A stretch of DNA of 64,000 nt from Caribbeanibacter sp964518305. Its GTDB lineage: Bacteria > Gemmatimonadota > Gemmatimonadetes > Palauibacterales > Palauibacteraceae. Shown here piece after piece: positions 8,131 to 16,928 of the stretch. Positions within the stretch are counted from its first letter, which is position 1. The number at the start of each line of letters is the position of its first letter. The position numbers and the translations under genes were made by a program. The notes beneath the pieces were generated by a model. That model was not told the DNA's origin. It saw only the letters and a program-made list of their open reading frames with translations, and made no database searches. The stretch lies in NCBI GenBank assembly GCA_964518305.1, contig CAZFDK010000009.1:23656-87655 (forward strand), in the 5' to 3' direction.

Positions 8131-8523
8131 ATGTCAGAGGTGCCCGACGGACTCCGCTACACCGAGGAGCACGAATACGTCCGCGAGACGGACGGCGACG
8201 GCGGGGTGGTGGTCGGAATCACCGACTTCGCCCAGGAGGAGCTGGGCGACGTGGTGTTCGTCGAGCTTCCGCGGGAGGGAGACAGCTTCGACCGGATGGA
8301 GCCCTTCGGGACCATAGAGGCCGTGAAGGCCGTCTCCGAGCTGTACACGCCGGTCTCCGGCGAGGTGACGGAGATCAACGCGGACCTCGACGACCGGCCG
8401 GAGCTCGTCAACGAGGAAGCGTACGGGGACGGGTGGATGATCCGTCTCCGGCTGGACGACCCTTCGGAGCTCGACGCACTGATGGGCGCCGACGAGTACA
8501 GGGAGCACATCGGAGAGGCCTGA
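8131..8523 (+). CDS. gcvH: Glycine cleavage system H protein
   Basis: GcvH carries the lipoyl arm that shuttles the aminomethyl group between the P, T and L proteins of the glycine cleavage system. The 130-residue protein begins with SEVPDGLRYTEEHEYV and has the lipoylation site Lys66 in TIEAVKAVSELYTP. Length and motifs are standard. Charge is strongly acidic. It is the first gene of the gcvH-gcvPA-hydrolase-gcvPB-lipoyltransferase block. Its GGAGGA ribosome site sits in a hairpin loop of the leader. GcvT is not in the window. Confidence 0.97.
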   Translation: MSEVPDGLRYTEEHEYVRETDGDGGVVVGITDFAQEELGDVVFVELPREGDSFDRMEPFGTIEAVKAVSELYTPVSGEVTEINADLDDRPELVNEEAYGDGWMIRLRLDDPSELDALMGADEYREHIGEA

Positions 8524-8577
8524 GCCGGCTCTCGCGACTCCGGCTCCGACCCCATCCGTCCGCCTCAGCAACATCAA

Positions 8578-8597
8578 GCCCGGGGCATGCCCCGGGC
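8578..8597. repeat. Perfect 20-base palindrome between gcvH and gcvPA
   Basis: Bases 8578-8597 are a perfect palindrome, GCCCGGGGC on each side of a central AT. As RNA it would fold as a stem of 8-9 GC-rich pairs. There is no T-run, so it is not a classic terminator. It could stabilise or process the gcvH message relative to gcvPA, or it could bind a dimeric protein. It lies 22 bases before the gcvPA start. Confidence 0.5.
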
Positions 8598-8618
8598 CCT
8601 CGGACCCGGGAAGGATTC

Positions 8619-9953
8619 ATGTCGTTCGTACCGCACAGCGAGGCCGATCGGCGCGAGATGTTGCGCTCGATCGGCATTGGAGAGGTCGACGAGCTCTTCG
8701 AGGACATCCCCGCCGAGCTCAAGATCGACGGTGAGCTGGATCTCCCGCCGGCTCTGTCGGAGTGGGAGGCCTACAGCGAGACCGGCCAGTTGGCCGACGA
8801 GAACGAGTCGCTGACGAGCTTCGCCGGTGCCGGTATCTACGACCACCACGTTCCGTCGGCGGTGGACCATCTCATACGGCGAAGCGAGTTCTACACGGCC
8901 TACACGCCCTACCAGGCAGAAGTCTCGCAGGGGACACTGCAGGTCATCTACGAGTTCCAGACCATGGTCTGCGAGCTCACCGGCATGGAGGTGGCCAACG
9001 CCTCTCTGTACGACGGGCCGACGGCCGCCGGAGAGGCGGCGCTCATGGCGCGGTCGGTGACACGGCGCGATGGAGTCGTGGTCGCCGGTTCTCTCCATCC
9101 GCACTACCGGAAGGTCATCCAGACCTATCTGGCCGGAATGGGCGACGAGCTGGACACGGTGCCCGCCGGGGAGCAGGGGATCGTCGAACCGGGTCGCGTC
9201 GCCGATGCCGTCGACGAGGACACCGCGTGTGTCGTGTTGCAGTACCCGAACTTCTTCGGCCTTCTCGAGGAGGTGGAGGAGGTGGCCGAGGCGACCCACG
9301 ACACCGGTGCCCTGCTCGTGGTGGCGGCCGATCCCGTGACCCTGGCGCTGCTCCGCTCCCCGGGAGATGCCGGGGCGGACGTGGTGGTGGCCGAGGGGCA
9401 GCCCTTCGGGAATCCGCAGAGCTTCGGCGGGCCCGTGGTGGGGCTCTTCGCCTCGCTCGAGGACCACATCCGGGACATGCCGGGTCGGATCGCCGCCACC
9501 ACGGTCGACGAGGACGGCCAGCCCGGGTACGTGCTCACCCTCCAGACGCGTGAGCAACAGATCCGGAGGGAGCGCGCCACCAGCAACATCTGCACGAATC
9601 AGGGCCTCAACGCCCTGGCCGCCACCATCTATCTGTCCCTGGTCGGGCGAGAGGGCCTGCGGCAGGTGGCGGAGACGTCGTTCCAGAACGCGCACTACGC
9701 CCGCGACCGGCTGGCGGAGGCCCCCGGGGTCCGACTCCTCCACCCCGACGCGTCCGTCGTCCGGGAGTTCGCGGTGGCCACGGACGAGGACTCCGGCTCG
9801 ATCCTGGAGCGGGCGGCCGGGGAGGGGCTCCTGGCCGGCGTGAGCCTGTCGCGGTTTCCCGAGCTCGAGGCGCCGGACGGGCTGCTGCTGGCCTTCACCG
9901 AGAAGCGCACTCGCGCGGAGGTCGACCGGCTGGTGGACGTCGTCGCCGGCTGA
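8619..9953 (+). CDS. gcvPA: Glycine decarboxylase subunit 1 (P protein, N-terminal half)
   Basis: With gcvPB this forms the two-subunit PLP-dependent P protein, which decarboxylates glycine and loads the H protein. The 444-residue protein starts MSFVPHSEADRREML, typical of GcvPA. It has the family motifs YDHHVP, YTPYQAEVSQGTLQ and ASLYDGPTAAGEA, and RATSNICTNQGLNALAA near residue 325. ATG 8619 is preceded by GAAGG. The split form is usual in many bacteria and archaea, while a single long GcvP occurs in proteobacteria. Confidence 0.96.
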   Translation: MSFVPHSEADRREMLRSIGIGEVDELFEDIPAELKIDGELDLPPALSEWEAYSETGQLADENESLTSFAGAGIYDHHVPSAVDHLIRRSEFYTAYTPYQAEVSQGTLQVIYEFQTMVCELTGMEVANASLYDGPTAAGEAALMARSVTRRDGVVVAGSLHPHYRKVIQTYLAGMGDELDTVPAGEQGIVEPGRVADAVDEDTACVVLQYPNFFGLLEEVEEVAEATHDTGALLVVAADPVTLALLRSPGDAGADVVVAEGQPFGNPQSFGGPVVGLFASLEDHIRDMPGRIAATTVDEDGQPGYVLTLQTREQQIRRERATSNICTNQGLNALAATIYLSLVGREGLRQVAETSFQNAHYARDRLAEAPGVRLLHPDASVVREFAVATDEDSGSILERAAGEGLLAGVSLSRFPELEAPDGLLLAFTEKRTRAEVDRLVDVVAG

Positions 9954-9991
9954 ATCACATCGAGAAAAACGAGATACTGGGAGGGACGACC

Positions 9992-10690
9992 ATGGGACAG
10001 ATCACCTGGCACGGACACGCCTGCACGGAGATCCGGACGGACGACGGGTTCCGCCTCCTGATCGATCCCTTCCTCACGGAGAACCCCATGGCCGACGTGG
10101 GGCCCGGGCACTTCACGGACGAGCTGGACCATCTGCTCCTCACCCACGGCCACTTCGACCACGTGGGTGACGCGTGGGGGATCCTTCGGGAGACGGGCGC
10201 GCAGCTCATCGCCACCTTCGAAATCGTCGCTTACGCCGGTGACCACGAGGACGTGGAGAACTCCCACCCTCTCCACATCGGCGGCGGCTACCGGTTTCCC
10301 TTCGGCCGTGCCCAGCTGACGCCGGCCCTCCACGGTGGTCAGGTCGCGGGCGAGAACGGCGGCCCGTACTCCACCTTCCCCGGTGGCTACCTGCTGGAGC
10401 TGAACGGCGGGACGACGATCTATCATGCCGGCGACACGGCTCTCATCAAGGACATGGAGCTCCTGGAGGGGCGGGTGGACGTGGCGCTGCTGCCCATCGG
10501 CGACAATTTCACCATGGGGCCCGCGGACGCCGTGCGGGCCGTGGAGATGATCGACCCGGACACGGTCATCCCGATCCACTACGACACGATGGAGGTCATC
10601 GAGCAGGACCCCGAGGCCTGGGCCCGGGACGTGGGTGACCGGGCGGAGGTCGTGGTCCTGGAGCCCGGCGGCAGCCACGGCTACGCGTAA
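9992..10690 (+). CDS. UPF0173-family metal-dependent hydrolase
   Basis: The 232-residue metallo-beta-lactamase-fold protein starts GQITWHGHAC and has the metal motif THGHFDH near residues 49-55, then YHAGDTALIKD and IPIHYDT. This arrangement is that of the UPF0173 family (YtkL and related), whose substrate is not established. A GGGAGGG ribosome site lies 8-9 bases upstream. It sits between gcvPA and gcvPB with short gaps (38 and 36 bases), so it is very probably cotranscribed with glycine cleavage genes. A detoxifying or thioester-cleaving role tied to that operon is possible but unproven. Confidence 0.85.
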   Translation: MGQITWHGHACTEIRTDDGFRLLIDPFLTENPMADVGPGHFTDELDHLLLTHGHFDHVGDAWGILRETGAQLIATFEIVAYAGDHEDVENSHPLHIGGGYRFPFGRAQLTPALHGGQVAGENGGPYSTFPGGYLLELNGGTTIYHAGDTALIKDMELLEGRVDVALLPIGDNFTMGPADAVRAVEMIDPDTVIPIHYDTMEVIEQDPEAWARDVGDRAEVVVLEPGGSHGYA

Positions 10691-10726
10691 ACCGACACCA
10701 GACAGCTACCAGCACGCGGAGTTCCG

Positions 10727-12256
10727 ATGGAGCAGACGGATACCGACTGGAGCGAGAGAGCCGGGGTGCCCTTCCCCTTCCGGGCCCCGTCCACCCCCAC
10801 GGTGTTCGAGCGGTCGCGCCCGGGCCGTACCGGGACCACCGTGCCCGTGCCCGACGTACCGACCCGGGAGGTGGACGAGCAGATTCCGGAGCGCCACCGG
10901 CGCGAGCGGCCGCCGCGGCTCCCCGAGATGCCGGAGAACGAGGTGGTCCGCCACTATACGGAGATCTCGATCAAGAACCACCACGTGGACCGGGCCCTCT
11001 ACCCGCTGGGGTCCTGCACGATGAAGTACAACCCGAAGGTCAACGAGGCCACGGCCCGGGCGCCGGGCTTCGCCGGCCTCCACCCGCTCACACCCCACGA
11101 CGCGGCCCAGGGTGCCCTCCGGCTCATGCACGGGCTGGGGGAGATACTGAAGGAGATCGCCGGGATGGACGCGGTGACGCTCCAGCCGCCCGCGGGAGCC
11201 CAGGGCGAGACCACCGGCGTCTACCTGATGCGTTCCTATCATCGGGACCGGGGCGAGACGGAGCGCTCGAAGGTCCTGATCCCCGACTCCGCCCACGGAA
11301 CGAACCCGGCAACCGTGGCCCGGGCCGGCTTCGACGTGGTGGAGCTGGAGTCGAACGAGGAGGGTCGGCTGGACGTCGGCGCGCTCCGCGACGCGCTGGA
11401 CGACCGCGTGGCCGGTCTGATGCTCACCAATCCGAACACGCTGGGCGTGTTCGAGAAGGACGTGCAGCAGATCTGCGACCTGGTGCACGAGGCCGGCGGT
11501 CTCGTCTACATGGACGGCGCCAACCTGAACGCCATGATGGGGGTCACCCGGCCCGGCGACATGGGCTACGACATGGTGCACTTCAACCTGCACAAGACCT
11601 TCTCCACCCCCCACGGCGGCGGAGGACCCGGTGCCGGACCGGTGGCGGTCAAGGAGAGCCTGGCCCCCTTCCTCCCGGTGCCCGTGGTGGTGAAGGAGGG
11701 CGACGAGTACCGATTGGACTGGGACCGTCCGGACTCCCTGGGCCGGGTTCACGGCTTCTTCGGCAACTTCGGCGTCATGGTCCGGGCCTACACCTACATC
11801 CGGATGCTCGGCCGGGAGGGGATCCGGGAGACCGCCGAGGCCGCGGTGCTGAACAACGCGTACCTGAGCGAGCGGCTGCGGGACGAGTTCCCGCTACCCT
11901 ACGGGCGCGGCATGCACGAGTCCGTCTACACCGGCGATCGGCTCAAGCAGGAGACGGGGGTTCGCACCCTGGACGTGGCGAAGCGACTCCTGGACTTCGG
12001 CTTCCACGCGCCCACGGTCTACTTTCCGCTGGTGGTATCCGAGGCACTCATGACGGAGCCCACGGAGACGGCGACGCACGAGGAGCTGGACCAGTACGCC
12101 GAAGCCATGAACACCATCGCGACCGAGGCTCGGGAAGAGCCGGAGCGGGTGAAGTCGGCTCCTCACTCCACTCCCGTGCGGCGCCTGGACGAGGGCCGCG
12201 CCGGCCGCGAGCTGGACGTGCGGTGGACCTTCGATGACGACGAGTCCGGAGCCTGA
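10727..12256 (+). CDS. gcvPB: Glycine decarboxylase subunit 2 (P protein, C-terminal half, PLP-binding)
   Basis: This subunit binds pyridoxal phosphate. The 509-residue protein contains the PLP lysine Lys290 in HFNLHKTFSTPHGGGGPG, plus GSCTMKYNPK and DSAHGTNPAT, all typical of GcvPB. The N-terminal 70 residues are a Pro/Arg/Glu-rich lead. It overlaps the lipoyltransferase start by 23 bases. Together with gcvH and gcvPA this completes the H and P proteins; T and L must be encoded elsewhere. Confidence 0.96.
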   Translation: MEQTDTDWSERAGVPFPFRAPSTPTVFERSRPGRTGTTVPVPDVPTREVDEQIPERHRRERPPRLPEMPENEVVRHYTEISIKNHHVDRALYPLGSCTMKYNPKVNEATARAPGFAGLHPLTPHDAAQGALRLMHGLGEILKEIAGMDAVTLQPPAGAQGETTGVYLMRSYHRDRGETERSKVLIPDSAHGTNPATVARAGFDVVELESNEEGRLDVGALRDALDDRVAGLMLTNPNTLGVFEKDVQQICDLVHEAGGLVYMDGANLNAMMGVTRPGDMGYDMVHFNLHKTFSTPHGGGGPGAGPVAVKESLAPFLPVPVVVKEGDEYRLDWDRPDSLGRVHGFFGNFGVMVRAYTYIRMLGREGIRETAEAAVLNNAYLSERLRDEFPLPYGRGMHESVYTGDRLKQETGVRTLDVAKRLLDFGFHAPTVYFPLVVSEALMTEPTETATHEELDQYAEAMNTIATEAREEPERVKSAPHSTPVRRLDEGRAGRELDVRWTFDDDESGA

Positions 12257-13100
12257 CCGGATTCGCTGCCTGGAGGACGGGCCGGGCCGGGGAACCTGGA
12301 ACATGGCCGTGGACCATGCTCTCATGGACCCTGCTCGGCGGGGAGAGGTGACGCTGCGCTTCTATCGATGGGATCCGCCCTGCCTCTCGCTGGGGCGCAA
12401 CCAGCGGGCGGAGGGACGATACGACCCCGGTGCGGCGGAGCGGCGGGGGATCGACATCGTGCGTCGGCCCACCGGCGGGCGGTCCGTCTACCACGACCGC
12501 GAGCTCACCTACGCGCTGACGGCTCCGGACGACCTGTGGGGCGGTCTCCGGGCCAGCTACTCCCGAGTCAACGACGCTCTCCGCCGCGGTCTCTCCCGCC
12601 TCGGCGCTCCCGTCGGGGTGGCAGGGGAGCGCGAGGGACGCCGGACACCGGGCCCGGGCTCCCGCGCCTGCTTCCGGGACCCCCTCCCGGGCGAGGTGAC
12701 CGCCGGCGGCCGGAAGCTGGTGGGCAGCGCCCAGTGGCGGGAGGACGGAGCCCTCCTGCAGCAGGGCTCCCTCCTCCTGGCGGACGATCAGTCGCTGGTG
12801 GAGGAGCTCCGGGTCCGGCAGCCCGCCGGGGGCGGTACGGACCCCGGCGGACCGGATTCGGCCCGCGGTGCCGTGGAGGGTGACAGCGGTGTCTCGGCGG
12901 AGGCGGCCCATGCCGCCGCCCTGGAGCAGTTCCTGGACCCGATGCCGGGCTTCAGTCGCCTGGCCGATGCTCTCCGGGTCGGATTCCGGGAGGAGTTCGG
13001 TCTCGAGACCGTGGAGGGCGGGCTCCGGGACGCCGAGCGCCGGCGGGCCCGGGAACTCCGGGAGCGGTACGAGGACGACGAGTGGACGTGGCGCCGGTGA
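12234..13100 (+). CDS. Octanoyltransferase/lipoate-protein ligase family protein (LipM/LplA-like)
   Basis: The 288-residue protein belongs to the biotin/lipoate protein ligase fold. It has RRPTGGRSVYHDRELTY (77-93), Cys146 in SRACFRDP and Lys161 in GGRKLVGSAQ. A conserved Cys shortly before GRKxxGSAQ is the catalytic position of LipM, which transfers octanoyl from acyl carrier protein to GcvH. LplA ligases lack it, so LipM-type octanoyl transfer is more likely. Placement directly after gcvPB, overlapping by 23 bases, fits a role in modifying the GcvH of the same operon. A Gly/Asp-rich insertion lies near residue 200. Confidence 0.82.
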   Translation: MTTSPEPDRIRCLEDGPGRGTWNMAVDHALMDPARRGEVTLRFYRWDPPCLSLGRNQRAEGRYDPGAAERRGIDIVRRPTGGRSVYHDRELTYALTAPDDLWGGLRASYSRVNDALRRGLSRLGAPVGVAGEREGRRTPGPGSRACFRDPLPGEVTAGGRKLVGSAQWREDGALLQQGSLLLADDQSLVEELRVRQPAGGGTDPGGPDSARGAVEGDSGVSAEAAHAAALEQFLDPMPGFSRLADALRVGFREEFGLETVEGGLRDAERRRARELRERYEDDEWTWRR

Positions 13101-13114
13101 CCGGACCGGGGACG

Positions 13115-14755
13115 ATGTCTCCGGTCCGCGCCCTGGCCGCCGGGGCCGCGCTCCTCGTGGCGGCTGTGTCGGGATGCGGGGAGGGAAACGGCGACGGGAG
13201 CTCTCCCGGTCCGGCTGCGGGCCCCGGTGCCGACTCCGCCCGGTTCGGCGGATCGGCGGTGGTGGCCGGGCGGGAGGAGATCTCCTCCATGAACGCGCTG
13301 GTCTCCACGGGCACCGCGGCGGCGCAGCTCCAGCGCCACGTCCTCTTCACGACGCTAGTCCGCTACGACTCCCTCCTGCGGCCGCGACCCTACCTGGCGC
13401 GGTCCTGGGAGGTGGGCGACGACAGCACCGAGGTGGTGTTCCGCCTTCGGGAGGACGTCCGCTGGCACGACGGCGAGCCCACCACTGCCGAGGACGTGGC
13501 GTTCACCTTCCGGCGGGCGAAGGACCCGCAGGTCCCCTTCGCCAACCGCAGCTACTTCGCGCGCTGGGACTCGGTGGAGGTGCTCGATCCGTACACCGTC
13601 CGGTTCCACGTACGTCCCACCTATGCCCTCCTCCTCGGGTGGGTGAACACGCCGATCATGCCGGAGCACGTTTTGGGGGCGGTGCCCGATACGGCCCTGC
13701 GCACGCACCCCTTCGGCACGCGGTCGCCCGTGGGTAACGGGCCGTTCCGATTCGTGGACCACCGCGCCGGCGAGCGCTGGGTCTTCGAGGCCAACCCGGA
13801 GTTCCCGGAGGATCTGGGCGGCAGGCCGTACCTGGACCGCCTTGTGTACCGGGTGATTCCGGATCCCGCGGCGCGGATGGCGGAGCTCAGGAGCGGGGGC
13901 GTGGATTTCGTGCCGCGGATATCGCCGTCCCGGGTCGAGGAGGTTCGGAGCTCCCCGGACCTGCAGCTCGCCTCGTATCCGAGTTCCGAGTACGTGTTCA
14001 TCACCTGGAACCAGCGCCGGCCTCTCTTCCGTGAGCCGCGGGTCCGAAAGGCTCTGACCATGGCCGTCGATCGGTCGGCCCTGGTGAGGTCGGTCCGGCA
14101 GGGCTACGGCCGGGTGGCCGACGCCCCGATGGGACCGTGGCACTGGGCCTTCGACTCCACCTGGGCGTCGCTCCCCCACTCGCCGGACTCGGCCCGCGCC
14201 CTCCTGGAGGCGGCGGGCTGGCGGGACCGCGACGGCGACGGCCTCCGGGAGCGGAACGGCCGCACGTTCAGCTTCGAGCTCATCACGGCCGGTCCTTCGC
14301 AGCGCCGGGACGCCGCTCTGCTGGTCCAGTCGGACCTCCGGGACGTAGGGGTCGAATTGAGCCCCACCGTCCTGGAGTTCTCCTCCCTCATCTCGGCGGT
14401 CACCGGCGCGGAGCGCGAATACGAGGCGGCGCTCCTCTCCTGGACCCGGGACCTGGTGGTGGACGACCGCGACCTGTGGTCTTGCGACCGGCCGGACGCC
14501 CCTTTCGCCTTCGCCGGCTACTGCAGTCCCGGAGTGGAGGCCGTCGTCGATTCCCTGGCGCTGGCCCGGGGGCGCGGCGAGCGCCGGCGCCTCCTTTCCA
14601 TGTATCGCGAGATACTGGTCCGCGACCAGCCGTACACGTTCCTTTATCATGTAACCCGGCTGGACGCTCATCGGCGGACGCTGAGTGGGCTGACGCCGGA
14701 CGCCCGCGGGGCATGGACGTCCGCCCGGAGGTGGTGGCTGGCGCCCGACAGATGA
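13115..14755 (+). CDS. Peptide ABC transporter substrate-binding lipoprotein (SBP family 5)
   Basis: The 546-residue protein starts with a lipoprotein signal: a short basic lead, a hydrophobic stretch LAAGAALLVAAV and the lipobox SGC with Cys at residue 21. The mature part shows the DppA/OppA family 5 pattern, such as LRPRPYLARSWEV, FRLREDVRWHDGEPTTAEDV, and GNGPFRFVDH. I chose ATG at 13115 because it gives a compact signal peptide; GTG at 13082 would overlap the previous gene. It is the binding component of the importer encoded by the next three genes. The ligand is probably a di- or oligopeptide, but could be another small solute. Confidence 0.9.
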   Translation: MSPVRALAAGAALLVAAVSGCGEGNGDGSSPGPAAGPGADSARFGGSAVVAGREEISSMNALVSTGTAAAQLQRHVLFTTLVRYDSLLRPRPYLARSWEVGDDSTEVVFRLREDVRWHDGEPTTAEDVAFTFRRAKDPQVPFANRSYFARWDSVEVLDPYTVRFHVRPTYALLLGWVNTPIMPEHVLGAVPDTALRTHPFGTRSPVGNGPFRFVDHRAGERWVFEANPEFPEDLGGRPYLDRLVYRVIPDPAARMAELRSGGVDFVPRISPSRVEEVRSSPDLQLASYPSSEYVFITWNQRRPLFREPRVRKALTMAVDRSALVRSVRQGYGRVADAPMGPWHWAFDSTWASLPHSPDSARALLEAAGWRDRDGDGLRERNGRTFSFELITAGPSQRRDAALLVQSDLRDVGVELSPTVLEFSSLISAVTGAEREYEAALLSWTRDLVVDDRDLWSCDRPDAPFAFAGYCSPGVEAVVDSLALARGRGERRRLLSMYREILVRDQPYTFLYHVTRLDAHRRTLSGLTPDARGAWTSARRWWLAPDR

Positions 14756-14773
14756 CGGGAGGGGGCTGACAGG

Positions 14774-15781
14774 TTGAGAGACGACGTTGGCCTGATCCGG
14801 TACGCCCTGCGTCGTCTCCTCCAGGCCGTGCCGCTCCTGCTGGCCGCGGCCACGGTGGTTTTCCTCCTTCTCCATCTGGCCCCCGGCGATCCGGCCGCCG
14901 CCTACCTGCACCCCGACGTGCCGGCGGATGTGGCGGAGCAGGTCCGGCGCCAGATGGGGCTGGACCGGCCCCTCCACGAGCAGTACCTCGCCTGGCTCGG
15001 GGCCGTCGGCACCGGCGACCTGGGGTACAGCTTCAGCCAGGGGCAGACGGTGGGTCGGGCCATCGCCGGAGCGCTCCCCAACACCCTGCTCCTGGGGGGC
15101 ACGGCGCTGCTCCTCTCCTTCCTGGCCGGCGGCGCCCTCGGCGTCTTCCAGGGAACACGGCCGGGAACGGCCACGGATCGGACGCTGGGAATCACCACGC
15201 TGGTGGCGTACTCGGTGCCGGGATTCTGGATCGCGCTCCTGCTACTCCTCGGCTTCTCCACCGCGCCGATGCGGGAGCTCCTCCCTCTCCCGCTGACCGG
15301 CGCGACGTCCGTGGACCACGGGCTCCTGGACCTCGGCGCCCGGATCATGGACCGGCTCCGGCACCTGGTGCTGCCCGCGGCGGCCCTCTCCCTGGCGCCG
15401 GCGGCGGCCGTGGCCCGCCACGCCCGCTCGGCGGTGCTGGAGGCCCGCGATGCCGACCACGTGCGTGCTGCCCGCGGCAGGGGGGTCCCGCCGTGGACCG
15501 TCACCCTCCGCCACGTGGTGCGTAACGCCCTGCTTCCCATGACAAGCCTGCTGGGGCTGTACATACCGCGGCTCATGGGCGGGGCCGTGGTCCTGGAGGT
15601 CATCTTCTCCTGGGCGGGCATGGGCCGCCTCCTGTATCGGGGCGTGCAGGCGCGCGACTACCCGCTCGTGCTTGGTGCGACCCTGCTCTTCGCTGGACTC
15701 GTGGTCGTCGGCAACCTGCTGGCGGACCTGATCTACGCCGCAGTCGATCCGCGCGTACGCTATCGCTCCTCCCGTGGCTGA
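14774..15781 (+). CDS. ABC importer permease, DppB type
   Basis: The 335-residue inner-membrane protein begins IRYALRRLLQAVPLLLAAATVVFLLL, the DppB/OppB N-terminal helix, followed by HLAPGDPAAAYL and the six-helix core. The EAA loop RAARGRGVPPWTVTLRHVVRNALLP contacts the ATPase. TTG at 14774 is preceded by GGGAGGGGGC at a good distance. The stop overlaps the DppC-type gene by 8 bases. Confidence 0.9.
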   Translation: MRDDVGLIRYALRRLLQAVPLLLAAATVVFLLLHLAPGDPAAAYLHPDVPADVAEQVRRQMGLDRPLHEQYLAWLGAVGTGDLGYSFSQGQTVGRAIAGALPNTLLLGGTALLLSFLAGGALGVFQGTRPGTATDRTLGITTLVAYSVPGFWIALLLLLGFSTAPMRELLPLPLTGATSVDHGLLDLGARIMDRLRHLVLPAAALSLAPAAAVARHARSAVLEARDADHVRAARGRGVPPWTVTLRHVVRNALLPMTSLLGLYIPRLMGGAVVLEVIFSWAGMGRLLYRGVQARDYPLVLGATLLFAGLVVVGNLLADLIYAAVDPRVRYRSSRG

Positions 15782-16928
15782 CACCGCGCGGCGGACGGCG
15801 GATCGGGTCGTGCCGGGGCTGCGTGCTCTGCGGCGGGGCGAGGCCGCGACGGGCGTCGTCGTCCTGGTGGTCTGGACCGGCCTCCTGGCGGTGGCGGGCG
15901 CCCGGTCGGGGAGGATCGCGGACACCGTCGTCGGTGGCGGTCCCGGCGAGTGGCTCGCGCTGGCGACCCTGGTCGGCGTCCTGGCGTGGTGCTGGACGCA
16001 CGGTACCCGGAATCGCCCCCTGGAGGTGGGCCGACCGGGGGAGCGGGGAATTACGGGCGGCGTCATCGGAAGCGGCCCGGGCCGCACGGGGCTCCTCCTC
16101 GTGGCCGGTGTCGTGCTGGTGGCGCTCCTGGCTCCGTACCTGGCCCCCCACGATCCGGCGCAGCAGATCGATCCCGTGGCGGGAGCCCACCTGCCGCCGG
16201 GTCCGGCCCATCCGCTGGGCACGGACCGGCTGGGCCGCGACGTGCTGAGTCGTGCGCTCTACGGGGCCCGCGTCACGCTGGTGGCCGCAGTGCCGGCCGT
16301 CGCCCTGTCCGTCAGCCTGGGGGCGGCCGTGGGGGGCGTGGCGGGCTACGTCGGGGGAGTCGTCGATTCGGTCTCCATGCGGCTCGTCGATCTGTTGCTC
16401 GCCTTTCCGCGGATCGTGCTGCTGGTGGCGGCCGCCGCCCTCTTCGAGCCGTCCCTGGGCCTGGTGGTCCTGCTCCTGGGCCTCACGGGATGGATGGACG
16501 TCGCCCGCCTGGTCCGCGGCGAAGTCCTGTCGATACGCGAACGGCCCTACGTACGGGCCGCCGAGGGCCTGGACCTGGGCCGCGTCCGGGTCCTGGGCCG
16601 GCACATCCTCCCCAATGCCGTAGGGCCGCTGCTGGTGGCGGCCACCCTGGGCGTGGCCGACGCCGCCCTGGCCGAGGCGACGCTCAGCTTTCTGGGCCTC
16701 GGCGTGCAGGCTCCCACGCCGAGTCTGGGGAGCATGGTGGCCGGCGGGCGGGACGCCCTGGTGGGTGCCTGGTGGGTGGTCGTCTTTCCCGGCGGCGTCC
16801 TCACGGCCGTGGTGCTGGGCTTCAACCTCCTCGGCGAGGCCGCTCGGGAGGCAGCCGGCGGTCGGCCGGTCCGGCGCGGGAGGGCGGCGACGGGAGCCGC
16901 CGACGCCCCGGGAGAGGAGCTCCCGTGA
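15774..16928 (+). CDS. ABC importer permease, DppC type, with an extra N-terminal membrane region
   Basis: The 384-residue permease has the usual DppC core: LLVAGVVLVALLAPYLAPHDP near residue 105, HPLGTDRLGRDVLSRALYGARV, and the EAA loop RAAEGLDLGRVRVLGRHILPNA. It is longer than the usual 280-300 residues. The first 100 residues hold two additional hydrophobic segments (GVVVLVVWTGLLAVAGA and WLALATLVGVLAWCW) before the canonical first helix. This lead resembles nothing I recognise in DppC proteins. GTG at 15774 overlaps the DppB-type stop, and the stop overlaps the ATPase start (GTGA). Confidence 0.88.
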   Translation: MADTARRTADRVVPGLRALRRGEAATGVVVLVVWTGLLAVAGARSGRIADTVVGGGPGEWLALATLVGVLAWCWTHGTRNRPLEVGRPGERGITGGVIGSGPGRTGLLLVAGVVLVALLAPYLAPHDPAQQIDPVAGAHLPPGPAHPLGTDRLGRDVLSRALYGARVTLVAAVPAVALSVSLGAAVGGVAGYVGGVVDSVSMRLVDLLLAFPRIVLLVAAAALFEPSLGLVVLLLGLTGWMDVARLVRGEVLSIRERPYVRAAEGLDLGRVRVLGRHILPNAVGPLLVAATLGVADAALAEATLSFLGLGVQAPTPSLGSMVAGGRDALVGAWWVVVFPGGVLTAVVLGFNLLGEAAREAAGGRPVRRGRAATGAADAPGEELP

